Shown here: positions 17,482-26,337 of the stretch, piece after piece
How the letters are laid out: the number at the start of each line of letters is the position of its first letter
Position numbering within the stretch: position 1 is the first letter of the stretch
Origin: Candidatus Saccharimonadota bacterium
Lineage (GTDB): Bacteria > Patescibacteriota > Saccharimonadia > Saccharimonadales > Saccharimonadaceae
Length of the DNA: 64,000 nt
Reading direction: 5' to 3'
NCBI GenBank assembly: GCA_026395405.1
Contig: JAPLYU010000001.1
Location: 378,696-442,695, forward strand
The notes under the pieces: generated by a model
What the model saw: the letters and a program-made list of their open reading frames with translations, nothing else
Database searches by the model: none
Told to the model about the DNA's origin: nothing
Made by a program: the position numbers and the translations under genes

Positions 17482-17796
17482 ATGTCAAAAGGTAAATTTG
17501 CAATAGGAGCTCTAATTGGGGCAACGGCGGGCTTTGTTACTGGACTTTTAACTGCACCAAAAAGCGGTAAGGAAACAAGAGCTGATTTAATGGCTGCGGC
17601 CGAAAAAGCAAAGGCTGAAGCTGCTAAAAAGGCAGAATATGCCGCCAACAAAGCAGCGGATTTTTCGAAAGATGCAAAGCTTAAGGCTCAACAAATGGCC
17701 GAAAAAGCAAAAAACGATGCCATGGATCTAAAGCAACGTTCAGAAAAAGCCGTTGAGGGCGCAAAAAAAGGTTTTTTTGAAAAAGATAAGAAATAA
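17482..17796 (+). CDS. YtxH-like small membrane protein
   Basis: 104 residues. N-terminal FAIGALIGATAGFVTGLLTAPKSGKETRADL matches the YtxH/DUF3618-like pattern: a Gly/Ala-rich membrane helix followed by APKSGKETR. The rest is a long Ala/Lys/Glu amphipathic helix. Shine-Dalgarno AAAGGAG lies in the end of the previous gene. Family members are stress-linked envelope proteins of unknown mechanism. Confidence 0.8.
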   Translation: MSKGKFAIGALIGATAGFVTGLLTAPKSGKETRADLMAAAEKAKAEAAKKAEYAANKAADFSKDAKLKAQQMAEKAKNDAMDLKQRSEKAVEGAKKGFFEKDKK

Positions 17797-17821
17797 GTAA
17801 CTCCTGATTTATCTAAATAAA

Positions 17822-18091
17822 ATGATGGCTAAGATAAAAACAAAAATAGATAAAGATAACGAGCTGGGCGCTAGGCGTCAACTTCTTGAAGAGCTTTTTC
17901 AGGATTTTCACCGATCGCGTGTCCAAATTTATTGGATGAATTTTACCAGAGGTATTTTTTTTGGCTTTGGTACGCTACTTGGCGGTACGGTTTTGGTTGC
18001 CTTTACTATTTGGATTTTGGGGCTATTTGATACTCTTCCATACATAGGTGAGTATATCCGTAATATTATCAATTCATTGACAATGAAATAA
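17822..18091 (+). CDS. Small membrane protein (DUF5665-like)
   Basis: 89 residues. A charged helix (LLEELFQDFHRSRVQIYW) leads into one transmembrane segment rich in Gly and aromatics (GIFFGFGTLLGGTVLVAFTIWIL, about 44-66) and an amphipathic end (YIGEYIRNII). This fits the DUF5665 pattern. Third of a run of small envelope genes; ATG 17822 and 17825 are both possible starts. Confidence 0.72.
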   Translation: MMAKIKTKIDKDNELGARRQLLEELFQDFHRSRVQIYWMNFTRGIFFGFGTLLGGTVLVAFTIWILGLFDTLPYIGEYIRNIINSLTMK

Positions 18092-18162
18092 TCAGCCTTT
18101 AAACCTTAAGTCGTTTTTACTACAGACAAACCAGGTTAGGGTTAGGTATACTAGTAGTACGT

Positions 18163-21100
18163 ATGGGGGTAAAATTAAAGACATCCGATTATGTTCATTT
18201 GCATAATCACACACACCACAGTCTATTAGATGGTTTAACGAAAATCCCTGCACTTGTTAATTTAGTAAAGGATTTTGGTATGACTGCTGTGGCGATAACA
18301 GACCACGGGACCATGTCTGGGAGTATAGAGTTTTATAAAGCTGCCTTAGATGCTGGGATAAAGCCGATTATCGGTATGGAGGCATATATAGCGTCCAGGT
18401 CTCGTCATGATCGTGACCCGGTAAAAGACAAGGCCAGGTATCATTTGACAATTCTCGCCATGAATAATAAAGGCTATCAGAATCTGATGGAATTGAGCAG
18501 TCTGGCGCAACTTGAGGGAATGTATTACAAACCCCGTATCGATCACGAGCTACTCGAAAAGTATAACGAAGGCCTAATAATTCTGTCGGGTTGTGCGGGC
18601 GGTGAAGTCGCGAGAAGTCTAAGAAACGATGACTATCAGGCGGCTAAAGATTTTGCCGTGTGGTATAAATCAGTTTTTGGTGACCGCTATTATTTAGAAA
18701 TGCAACATCATGAATGGGACGAGCAGCAAAAGGTTAATTTGGGATTACAGAAATTATCAAAAGAAATCGATGTCCCACTAATCGTAAGTAATGACGGCCA
18801 CTATTTATTGCATGAGGACAAAGAAGCTCAGGAGATTTTGCTTTGTGTTGGTACGGGGTCGTATTTATCTGAAACCAACCGCATGAGTTTTAGAGAATTT
18901 GATTTACATGTTACTGATCCGAATGAAGTCATTGAAAAGTGGGGAAAAGAGTTCCCGGATGCTATAACTAATACTAAAAAAATTGCAGACAGGTGTGATG
19001 TAAAGCTGGAACTTGGCGGGATGTTAATACCGGTATTTCCGACTCCAAAAGGCGAGAGCGAAAAATCATATCTTGATGAGCTGGTTTTTAGAGGATTAGC
19101 TTGGAGATACGGCGGAGTAAGTAGGAGTAACGCAGGGAAAATGTCTATTGTTGAAGCAAAAAAGCATATTCCGGAAAACGTGATGCAACGCGCTGACTAT
19201 GAGCTAGGTGTGGTCGATAGGATGGCATTTAACGGCTATTTTTTGATTGTTGCCGATTATATAAACTGGGGAAAAGACCAGGGAATTATCTTTGGACCTG
19301 GCCGTGGTAGTGGAGCTGGGTCAATATTGGCTTATGCAATGCGAATCACAGAACTCGATCCATTAAAATACAATCTACTATTTGAAAGGTTCTTAAACCC
19401 CGATCGTATCAGCATGCCCGATTTTGACATAGATATCCAGGATACTCGTCGCGACGAGGTAATTGCGTATTGTTCAGATAAGTATGGTGCTGAACGTGTT
19501 GCAAATATTGTTACGTTTGGAAGGATGGCAGCTAGGGCTGCCGTACGAGATGTAGCTAGGGTCTTAGAAGTTCCGTATTCCGAAGCTGACCGATTGTCGA
19601 AAATGATTCCGCCACCCTCCCAAGGCAAGCATATACCATTAAGTGTCAGCGTTGTGAACGATGTTGATTTAAAAACTGAATATGAATCAAATCCGACTTC
19701 AAAAAAGGTCATTGATTTTGCAATTAGGTTGGAAGGTACCATCCGTTCGCATGGAGTCCATGCAGCTGGCGTTGTGATTGCTCCGGATGATATCGTGAAA
19801 TTTGTACCCCTGGAAATGGCGCAAAAAGGAGTGATTGCTACGCAATATCCAATGGGTCCGGTTGAAGATTTAGGACTTTTAAAAATTGACTTCCTGGGTC
19901 TTTCAAATCTAACTACCATTAATAACGCCCTGCGCATCATTAAGAAAGTTTATAAAACTGAAATTGACCTAGATAATTTGCCACTTGATGACAAAAGTAC
20001 CTACGAACTTTTGCAGCGAGGCGATACGACGGGCGTATTTCAGCTCGAATCAGCCGGAATGAAACGCTATCTGCGTGAACTGAAACCTACGCAATTTGAC
20101 GATATTATCGCCATGGTAGCACTATATCGTCCTGGTCCAATGCAGTTTATCGATAGTTTTATTAAAAGAAAACATGGAAAGGAAAAGATATCATTCTTAC
20201 ACCCAAAATTCGAAGGTGCGCTGTCGCCAACATATGGAATCTTGGTTTATCAAGAACAATTTATGCAAATTTCAAAGGATTTTGCTGGATTCACGGGTGG
20301 TCAATCAGATACTTTGCGTAAAGCTGTCGGTAAAAAGAAAATTGATTTGATGAAAAAAATGAAATCTGAATTCATTGATGGCGCCGTAAAGCACAGTTAT
20401 GCCGATCCAAAGCTTGCCGAAAAATTCTGGATGCAATTAGAAGAGTTTGCAAACTATTGTTTTAACAAATCACATGCGGCTTGCTACGGCCTGATTTCAT
20501 ATTGGACAGCATACCTAAAGGCACATTATCCAGAAGCATTTATGGCAGCTCTGATGACAAGCGACCAAAATGACATAGACCGACTGGCAATCGAGATAAA
20601 TGAATGTAAACACATGGGTATTACAGTGTTGCCTCCGGATATAAACGAGGGATTTATTGAGTTTGCAATTGTTCCTGGAAAATCTGAAATTAGGTTTGGC
20701 ATGGCGGCAGTAAAGGGTGTGGGAGTTGGAGCTGTTGAAGAAATTTTGCGGACTCGCGATGTTGACGGAAAATTTTCTAGTATTGAAGATTTTGCAAAAC
20801 GTGTAAATACAACACGATTTAATAAAAAAGCCTGGGACTCATTAATTAAATCCGGTGGGTTCGACAGTCTAGGTGATAGGTCGGATTTGCTGTTTAATTT
20901 AGAAACGATTCAGGCGTTTGCCAGCAAGCTACAAAAAGAAGCGATTAGTGGGCAAACTGACTTGTTCGGTGATTTAATTGATTCGCCACAAATACATCAA
21001 ACTATGGCAATGCAATCTTCTCCGTTAAAACATTCAGACAGAGAGCGTTTAGCTTGGGAGCGTGAATTAATGGGTCTATATATTAGTGCTCATCCTCTAG

Positions 21101-21774
21101 ATAATTACGATAAATATTTTGAAGAACAGACTATTCCCCTGACGCAGATTACTGCAGATCTGGACGGTAAGCCGCTGATAGTTGGCGGACTTATCTCGAC
21201 AATACGCACGATTGTAACAAAAAGCGGTTCAAAAATGGCGTTCGTAAGGATTGAAGACAAATTTGGCGAGTCTGAAGTAATAGTTTTTCCAAAATTGTAC
21301 GAAAAAGTTGGCACGAAGTTACTTCGTGACGCCGTAGTGCGTGTCGAGGGTAAAATTAGCGGAAAAGACCGTGATGGCAATATTGGGTCTGATGTAAAAA
21401 TAATCGCCGAAGATATCCAATTTGTAACTGACCAGGAACTACGCGATTATGAATCTACAGGTAAGAAAATGTCTGGACCAAAACCAGCGAAAAACAATAA
21501 AGTCCAGACCAAACGAGTCGTATCTGAACCGATGACGATCAAACCCCCCGAGGCCAAAAAACTTTACGTTCACATTAACGATCCGGATGACCATGATTCA
21601 CTGCTTTCACTTAAAAAAGTATGCAGTGATTATATTGGTGAATCAGACATTGTTTTAGTATTGGGTGAAGAAAAGAAATCCGCCATTAAATTGCCCTTTA
21701 GGGTCGATTTGTGTAAAGAACTAGTATCTGCTATGGCTAAGATTCTAGGAGAAGACAAAGTAGTCGTTAAGTAG
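18163..21774 (+). CDS. dnaE: DNA polymerase III alpha subunit
   Basis: Replicative polymerase, 1203 residues, close to the usual 1160. PHP domain at the N-terminus (HLHNHTHHSLLDG, ITDHGTMSG). Polymerase palm with PDFDIDIQDTRRDEV and later YRPGPM carrying catalytic aspartates and the conserved loop. HhH region, and OB fold at about 1005-1065 (PLIVGGLISTIRTIVTKSG). A -10 TATACT ends 10 nt before the ATG, so the leader is at most a few nucleotides. No downstream partner gene on this strand. Confidence 0.97.
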   Translation: MGVKLKTSDYVHLHNHTHHSLLDGLTKIPALVNLVKDFGMTAVAITDHGTMSGSIEFYKAALDAGIKPIIGMEAYIASRSRHDRDPVKDKARYHLTILAMNNKGYQNLMELSSLAQLEGMYYKPRIDHELLEKYNEGLIILSGCAGGEVARSLRNDDYQAAKDFAVWYKSVFGDRYYLEMQHHEWDEQQKVNLGLQKLSKEIDVPLIVSNDGHYLLHEDKEAQEILLCVGTGSYLSETNRMSFREFDLHVTDPNEVIEKWGKEFPDAITNTKKIADRCDVKLELGGMLIPVFPTPKGESEKSYLDELVFRGLAWRYGGVSRSNAGKMSIVEAKKHIPENVMQRADYELGVVDRMAFNGYFLIVADYINWGKDQGIIFGPGRGSGAGSILAYAMRITELDPLKYNLLFERFLNPDRISMPDFDIDIQDTRRDEVIAYCSDKYGAERVANIVTFGRMAARAAVRDVARVLEVPYSEADRLSKMIPPPSQGKHIPLSVSVVNDVDLKTEYESNPTSKKVIDFAIRLEGTIRSHGVHAAGVVIAPDDIVKFVPLEMAQKGVIATQYPMGPVEDLGLLKIDFLGLSNLTTINNALRIIKKVYKTEIDLDNLPLDDKSTYELLQRGDTTGVFQLESAGMKRYLRELKPTQFDDIIAMVALYRPGPMQFIDSFIKRKHGKEKISFLHPKFEGALSPTYGILVYQEQFMQISKDFAGFTGGQSDTLRKAVGKKKIDLMKKMKSEFIDGAVKHSYADPKLAEKFWMQLEEFANYCFNKSHAACYGLISYWTAYLKAHYPEAFMAALMTSDQNDIDRLAIEINECKHMGITVLPPDINEGFIEFAIVPGKSEIRFGMAAVKGVGVGAVEEILRTRDVDGKFSSIEDFAKRVNTTRFNKKAWDSLIKSGGFDSLGDRSDLLFNLETIQAFASKLQKEAISGQTDLFGDLIDSPQIHQTMAMQSSPLKHSDRERLAWERELMGLYISAHPLDNYDKYFEEQTIPLTQITADLDGKPLIVGGLISTIRTIVTKSGSKMAFVRIEDKFGESEVIVFPKLYEKVGTKLLRDAVVRVEGKISGKDRDGNIGSDVKIIAEDIQFVTDQELRDYESTGKKMSGPKPAKNNKVQTKRVVSEPMTIKPPEAKKLYVHINDPDDHDSLLSLKKVCSDYIGESDIVLVLGEEKKSAIKLPFRVDLCKELVSAMAKILGEDKVVVK

Positions 21775-21903
21775 TGATTGCGTTTATACTCGATTATACA
21801 AAACACATCAATACCAGACAAGGCCTAACCGGCTGCAAACAATTTTTCTAATCTCAACGTATCCACGGGTACGCTTCAACTAGATAAAATGGTTTTCGCT
21901 CGG

Positions 21904-22413
21904 TTAGTCTTCATCTGGTCGTTGACAGTTTTGTGTAATCGAGTATAGTGCGATTCCAGTTGCGACGCTAACGTTAAATGATTCTTTTTTACCGTGCATT
22001 GGAATTTCCAGCAGTAAATCGCATGACTCGCGGATATCTTTTGTTAAGCCGTGTACTTCCTCGCCTAATATAAGGGCGATTTTTTGAGGGCATTTGAATT
22101 TATTTATTAATACACTATGTGCATCTTGTTCTAACCCGACAATCGTAAAACCAGACTCTTTTAGCGAGGCAAAATCAACACGTTCAGTATATTCAAAAGG
22201 AACCATAGCTTCTGCCCCCAGGGCTGACTTGTGAATTTGGCCTGTCAATTTTTCAACAAGATGTGGCAATCGTTTATCATTAGGTAATTTTGGGTACGGG
22301 CTATAACCACTGATAATTATTTTTGAAACACCAAAGCCTTCGCATGTTCGAAAAATTGACCCTATATTGTGGGTCGAACGAATATTATAGGCGATTACTA
22401 CAATTTCTGGCAT
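21904..22413 (-). CDS. SpoU/TrmH-family RNA 2'-O-methyltransferase
   Basis: 169-residue SPOUT methyltransferase. Motif 1 NIRSTHNIGSIFRTCEGFG (Asn and Arg for substrate and catalysis), motif 2 ALILGEEVHGL, motif 3 LEIPMHGKKESFNVSVATGIAL (SAM-binding knot). No N-terminal RNA-binding extension, so it is a minimal TrmL/TrmH-like enzyme; the target RNA is unknown. TACAAT on this strand ends 6 nt before the ATG, giving a leaderless start. Convergent with dnaE. Confidence 0.88.
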   Translation of the reverse strand: MPEIVVIAYNIRSTHNIGSIFRTCEGFGVSKIIISGYSPYPKLPNDKRLPHLVEKLTGQIHKSALGAEAMVPFEYTERVDFASLKESGFTIVGLEQDAHSVLINKFKCPQKIALILGEEVHGLTKDIRESCDLLLEIPMHGKKESFNVSVATGIALYSITQNCQRPDED

Positions 22414-22462
22414 GTTGATATTGTAGCACCATATTACCCTATAAAAACCACAAGCAATTTGG

Positions 22463-22468
22463 TATAGT
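22463..22468 (+). promoter_or_regulatory. -10 box of the pilus ATPase gene
   Basis: TATAGT ends 10 nt before the GTG at 22479, giving an almost leaderless transcript. It supports GTG as the true start. Confidence 0.45.
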
Positions 22469-22478
22469 TAAAGGCATA

Positions 22479-24101
22479 GTGGAAGAAGACAAAGTTCAAC
22501 AAGAAAAACGCGAATTGGACGAACAGACAACCACGCAACGTGCGGCTATTTTGAATATTCAATATTTTGACACTCGTGATATTGAAAAAACTCTGCCGTT
22601 AGTTACCGGAGTAATCGATGTTGCAACTATGCACAAGAATCGAGTCGTTCCGCTTATCGGCGGCAACGAAAGTCAAATTTGGCAATTCGGTATTACAACC
22701 CAAACACCACAGTCGTTCATCAGCGAAATGACCAGGGAGTACAATGATGTTGGCCATAGTATTCAATTTTTACTGATTAGCAATAGTGGTTATAGGGTCT
22801 TAATGGACCGCTATGACCCGGCGGTAAAGGTTGTGCATGACGATATCAAGATTGCAAAAGAAGGCGACAGCAATACAATTACAGAGGTAAGCAAGACCCT
22901 TAATTCAGTAGGTAGTGATGAAATATTTGATTATTTAATTACTCAAGCCGATCAACTAACGGCCAGTGACATTCACATTGAAAATCAACGAACACATATG
23001 CGAATTCGAATGCGTATCGACGGAGTATTACACCCTGTTGCTGATTTGGATAATGATCGATATCGTGTAATTCTCAGTACCCTTGCTTCGCGTGCAAACA
23101 TTTCAACCGCCTCAACCGAACCCCAATCGGGTCATATGCAAAAAGAATTAATAAAAGACGGAGTTACGCACCTATTGAATATTCGTGTCGAAACAGTCCC
23201 GACAATATATGGACAAGACGCTGTGCTTCGTTTGTTCAACTTTGACGAATCAATGCTAAATCTGGACAGGTTGAACATGGGGCCAACCGAGCGTGCACAA
23301 ATTGACGAAGTTGTCAGTCATCCGCGAGGAATGGTTTTGATGGTTGGTCCGACCGGAAGTGGTAAATCAACCACTTTATACAGCATCATTAATGCACTAA
23401 ACACTACAACTCGAAAAATTATTACACTTGAAGACCCGGTTGAGTATGGAATATCTGGAATAACTCAAATACCAATCGACACTGTTGGCGGTCACAGTTT
23501 TGCGGACGGACTTCGGGCGGTACTTCGACTAGACCCTGATGTTGTGATGGTGGGCGAGATTAGGGATGCTGATACTGCTAAAACCGCTATCCAAGCTTCG
23601 ATAACCGGCCATCTAGTGCTTTCAAGCTTTCATGCAAATTCAACTTCGGCTGCGTTTAGCAGGATGATTGATATGATTGGCGTAAACCCAATCTTTAGTT
23701 CGTCTATACGTCTGGTTATTGCACAGCGACTAGTAAGGAAACTCGACGATGCCACAAAAGAAGAATATGAACCCGATGAAGCAACCAAGAAATGGGTTAC
23801 AGAAGCGCTCAAAGATTTGCCGTCACATATCGAAAAACCAGATTTAACAAACTTCAAATTGTGGAAACCGGTAGTTAGCGAATCCTCTCCGTTTGGTTTT
23901 TCTGGCAGGATTGTCATTATGGAACAAATGGTGGTTGGTGAGGCTGTTCAAAGGTTCCTCCGAGGCGATGAAGCCGATGTCCACACTGAAGTGATTGAAA
24001 CTGCCGCCAGAAAGTCTGGGATGGTGACCCTACTTGAAAACGGGGTATTGGCCGCACTTCGCGGCGAAACGACTTTGGATGAAATAAATCGGGCTATTTA
24101 G
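22479..24101 (+). CDS. Type IV pilus/type II secretion assembly ATPase (PilB/GspE family)
   Basis: 540 residues. N-terminal regulatory domain to about 150; ATPase core with ASDIHIENQ, Walker A GPTGSGKSTTLYSII (about 292), Asp box LEDPVEY, Walker B region VVMVGEIRDADT and the His box SFHANS. The CxxC pairs of many PilB/GspE proteins are absent; the matching region is LDDATKEEYEPDE. Powers polymerisation of pilins such as the LamG pseudopilin at 10.1 kb. No pilM-N-O or pilC lies next to it in this window. Confidence 0.9.
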   Translation: MEEDKVQQEKRELDEQTTTQRAAILNIQYFDTRDIEKTLPLVTGVIDVATMHKNRVVPLIGGNESQIWQFGITTQTPQSFISEMTREYNDVGHSIQFLLISNSGYRVLMDRYDPAVKVVHDDIKIAKEGDSNTITEVSKTLNSVGSDEIFDYLITQADQLTASDIHIENQRTHMRIRMRIDGVLHPVADLDNDRYRVILSTLASRANISTASTEPQSGHMQKELIKDGVTHLLNIRVETVPTIYGQDAVLRLFNFDESMLNLDRLNMGPTERAQIDEVVSHPRGMVLMVGPTGSGKSTTLYSIINALNTTTRKIITLEDPVEYGISGITQIPIDTVGGHSFADGLRAVLRLDPDVVMVGEIRDADTAKTAIQASITGHLVLSSFHANSTSAAFSRMIDMIGVNPIFSSSIRLVIAQRLVRKLDDATKEEYEPDEATKKWVTEALKDLPSHIEKPDLTNFKLWKPVVSESSPFGFSGRIVIMEQMVVGEAVQRFLRGDEADVHTEVIETAARKSGMVTLLENGVLAALRGETTLDEINRAI

Positions 24102-24182
24102 TCAATTTACCACTTTCATTATTCCCACCACTGTGGTATAGTTGGTAATTGATTGATTTTATTAATGTAAAGCGAGTAAAAA

Positions 24183-24704
24183 ATGAGTTTTGAACTAATC
24201 AACAAGGTTAATGAAGCCCAAAAAAAGCCTAACGTAGTCGAAGTCCGCAGTGGCGACACCGTTCGAGTGCATCAAAAAATTAAAGAAGGCGCCAAAGAGC
24301 GTATTCAGATTTTTGAAGGCGTCGTTATCCGTACCGACCGAAAAAATTCACATACTTCACGAATTAGCGTTCGTAAAATTGCCAGTGGTGTAGGTGTTGA
24401 AAAAAGTTTTCTAATCCACAGCCCTCTTGTTGAAAAAATCGAAGTTGTCAGGCGTGCCAAAGTTCGCCGTAATTTCCTATCTTACCTTCGCAAACGAAGC
24501 GGTAAAAGTGCACGTCTTAAAAATCAGAACTTTGATCGCGAAAGCGTTAATGATGTTCGCGATTTGGCTGCCGAAGCCGAAGGGGCACGCTTAAAAGAAC
24601 AGGCTAAACTTGATGCGGAGGCAAAAGCCGCCGAAAAAGCCGCTGAAGAAGCAAAACTCGAAGCACTCCAGGCCGAAGTCGAAGCTCGTCACACCGAAGC
24701 CTAG
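24183..24704 (+). CDS. rplS: 50S ribosomal protein L19 with C-terminal helical extension
   Basis: Residues 1-115 are a normal L19 (VRSGDTVRVHQKIKEG, IQIFEGVVI, GVEKSFLIHSPLVEKIEVV, VRRNFLSYLRKRSGK). About 55 further residues are Ala/Glu/Lys-rich (AEAKAAEKAAEEAKLEALQ), predicted as a long charged helix absent from textbook L19. There is a leader of about 40 nt after a TATAGT box near 24137. rplS, rnhB and yraN are neighbours in many genomes; here an LRR gene separates them. Confidence 0.93.
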   Translation: MSFELINKVNEAQKKPNVVEVRSGDTVRVHQKIKEGAKERIQIFEGVVIRTDRKNSHTSRISVRKIASGVGVEKSFLIHSPLVEKIEVVRRAKVRRNFLSYLRKRSGKSARLKNQNFDRESVNDVRDLAAEAEGARLKEQAKLDAEAKAAEKAAEEAKLEALQAEVEARHTEA

Positions 24705-24780
24705 TAAGTTTTACACGCGAGTACCAAGCTTGTGTTAATATTGCAATCTTTATACAGTAGACTTTTGATATACTAAATTT

Positions 24781-25371
24781 ATGATAAAAGAGCTTTGGGA
24801 TAAGAATATTAAATTGCATCTTAGATTATTAACTCAGACTGATTTAGATAAGTTTTGTAATAAATACTTTGACGCAACATCCGTTATTTTTTATGGGAAC
24901 GTAAGGGGCTATGGCGGTATTGACTTTAAAGGTTTGAGCCAATTATCCTTAAAAACAATAGTCTTTGACGATTCTCTGAATCAAGACCAGTTTATGCAAA
25001 TATGTCATCTTGTTAATCTTGAAAACCTAGCACTTAATCATGTTGGAAAAATTTCCGATCTATCTCCAATATCAAACTTAAAAAGCTTACGTCTATTGTC
25101 ACTTTCAACACCTACTGGTTGGATTACAAAAGTTCATCATTTTGAAAACTTTAAGCCAATTGGTACACTAAATAAGCTTAATAAAATTAGTTTGATTGGG
25201 GTCGTAGCAGACGATAACGACTTCTCGATTTTAAACAAATTACCAAAGCTTGAAGAAATATATGCTTCTAGAAAATATGACAAAGCCATACTTAAAATGA
25301 ATATTAATGACGATTGTCGTAGATACATACTCAAAGCTCAAAGTGAACTTGCACATTTAAGATATCATTAA
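24781..25371 (+). CDS. Leucine-rich-repeat protein
   Basis: 196 residues. Several degenerate repeats of the L-x-x-L-x-x-L type are seen in the middle (LVNLENLALNHVGKISDLSP, ISNLKSLRLLSL, LNKLNKISLIGV, LNKLPKLEEIYAS). No signal peptide or membrane segment, so probably cytoplasmic and protein-binding. TATACT ends 6 nt before the ATG, so it has its own leaderless promoter. It looks like an insertion between rplS and rnhB. Partner unknown. Confidence 0.75.
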   Translation: MIKELWDKNIKLHLRLLTQTDLDKFCNKYFDATSVIFYGNVRGYGGIDFKGLSQLSLKTIVFDDSLNQDQFMQICHLVNLENLALNHVGKISDLSPISNLKSLRLLSLSTPTGWITKVHHFENFKPIGTLNKLNKISLIGVVADDNDFSILNKLPKLEEIYASRKYDKAILKMNINDDCRRYILKAQSELAHLRYH

Positions 25372-25422
25372 CGATGCGAGTACGTCTATTGGGTGGTTTA
25401 ATGGAAATGTTATTATATAAAG

Positions 25423-26337
25423 ATGATTCTGGGGATTGATGAGGTTGGGCGAGGGTCTTGGGCTGGACCGCTGGTTGTCGGCGCTGTTGTTTTGGGTGGC
25501 GAAGTTATCGAAGGACTAACCGACAGCAAAAAATTATCTAAAAAACAGCGTGAAAAACTCGATATCGAAATTCGTGAAAAAGCCAAAGGCATTGGCTTGG
25601 GTTGGGTGGAACCAGCCGAGATTGATGAAATTGGTTTGTCAAAATCACTTAATCTTGCTACGAAACGAGCGGTTGAACAGATTAAAACTCCGTACGGTGA
25701 AATTATTATTGATGGAACTGTCAATTTTTTGTGTGGTACTAATAAAGAAAAATTTGTTACGACAATTAAAAAAGCCGACTTACTAATCCCGTGTGTATCG
25801 GCTGCATCGATTGTTGCAAAAGTTGCCAGGGATAAATATATGGCAACACAAGATGATGTTTACAGGGGCTATGATTTTAAAAATCATGTCGGTTATGGAA
25901 CATCGGCCCACAGTAAAGCCATTGATAAAAACGGTGCTACAAAACTTCATCGGATGTCATTTGCCCCACTTAAAAAAATCAAGCAGTCAGTTGAAATATC
26001 TACTAAACAAATAGGTGATAATGCCGAGCATGTGGCTGCTGACTTCTTGGAAATGCGCGGACATAACGTAATTGAGCGTAATTGGAAAACTAAATACTGC
26101 GAAATAGACATAGTGTCGAGTGTCGATAATATTTTGTATTTCACAGAGGTAAAATATCGAAAAAACGCAAATCAGGGTGACGGATTGATGGCAATTACTT
26201 CAAAAAAACTGCGACAAATGAAATTTGCCGCTAAATTTTATGTGCTACATAACAAGATTTCAGATACGGATCTTCGCCTGGCTACCGTAAGTTTATGCGG
26301 TCTTCCGCCGGTAGTGGATAGTTTTTTAGAGGTTTAA
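25423..26337 (+). CDS. rnhB: Ribonuclease HII fused to YraN/UPF0102 endonuclease-like domain
   Basis: One 304-residue frame with two domains. Residues 1-190 are RNase HII: GIDEVGRGSWAGP with the first catalytic Asp-Glu, LTDSKKLSKKQRE, IDGTVNF, AASIVAKVARDKYM, and YGTSAHSKAI. It removes ribonucleotides from DNA hybrids. Residues about 200-304 are YraN: AADFLEMRGHNVIERNW, then EIDIV and FTEVKYR, the D-(E)xK core of a restriction-like nuclease fold. rnhB and yraN are often adjacent separate genes; the fusion is seamless with no internal stop. TATTAT ends 6 nt before the ATG. Confidence 0.92.
   Translation: MILGIDEVGRGSWAGPLVVGAVVLGGEVIEGLTDSKKLSKKQREKLDIEIREKAKGIGLGWVEPAEIDEIGLSKSLNLATKRAVEQIKTPYGEIIIDGTVNFLCGTNKEKFVTTIKKADLLIPCVSAASIVAKVARDKYMATQDDVYRGYDFKNHVGYGTSAHSKAIDKNGATKLHRMSFAPLKKIKQSVEISTKQIGDNAEHVAADFLEMRGHNVIERNWKTKYCEIDIVSSVDNILYFTEVKYRKNANQGDGLMAITSKKLRQMKFAAKFYVLHNKISDTDLRLATVSLCGLPPVVDSFLEV

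Noticed and set aside
21775-21903. Terminator between dnaE and the SpoU gene
   Set aside because: The best stem (CGTATC/GGTACG) is short and lacks a T-run; not strong enough to list.
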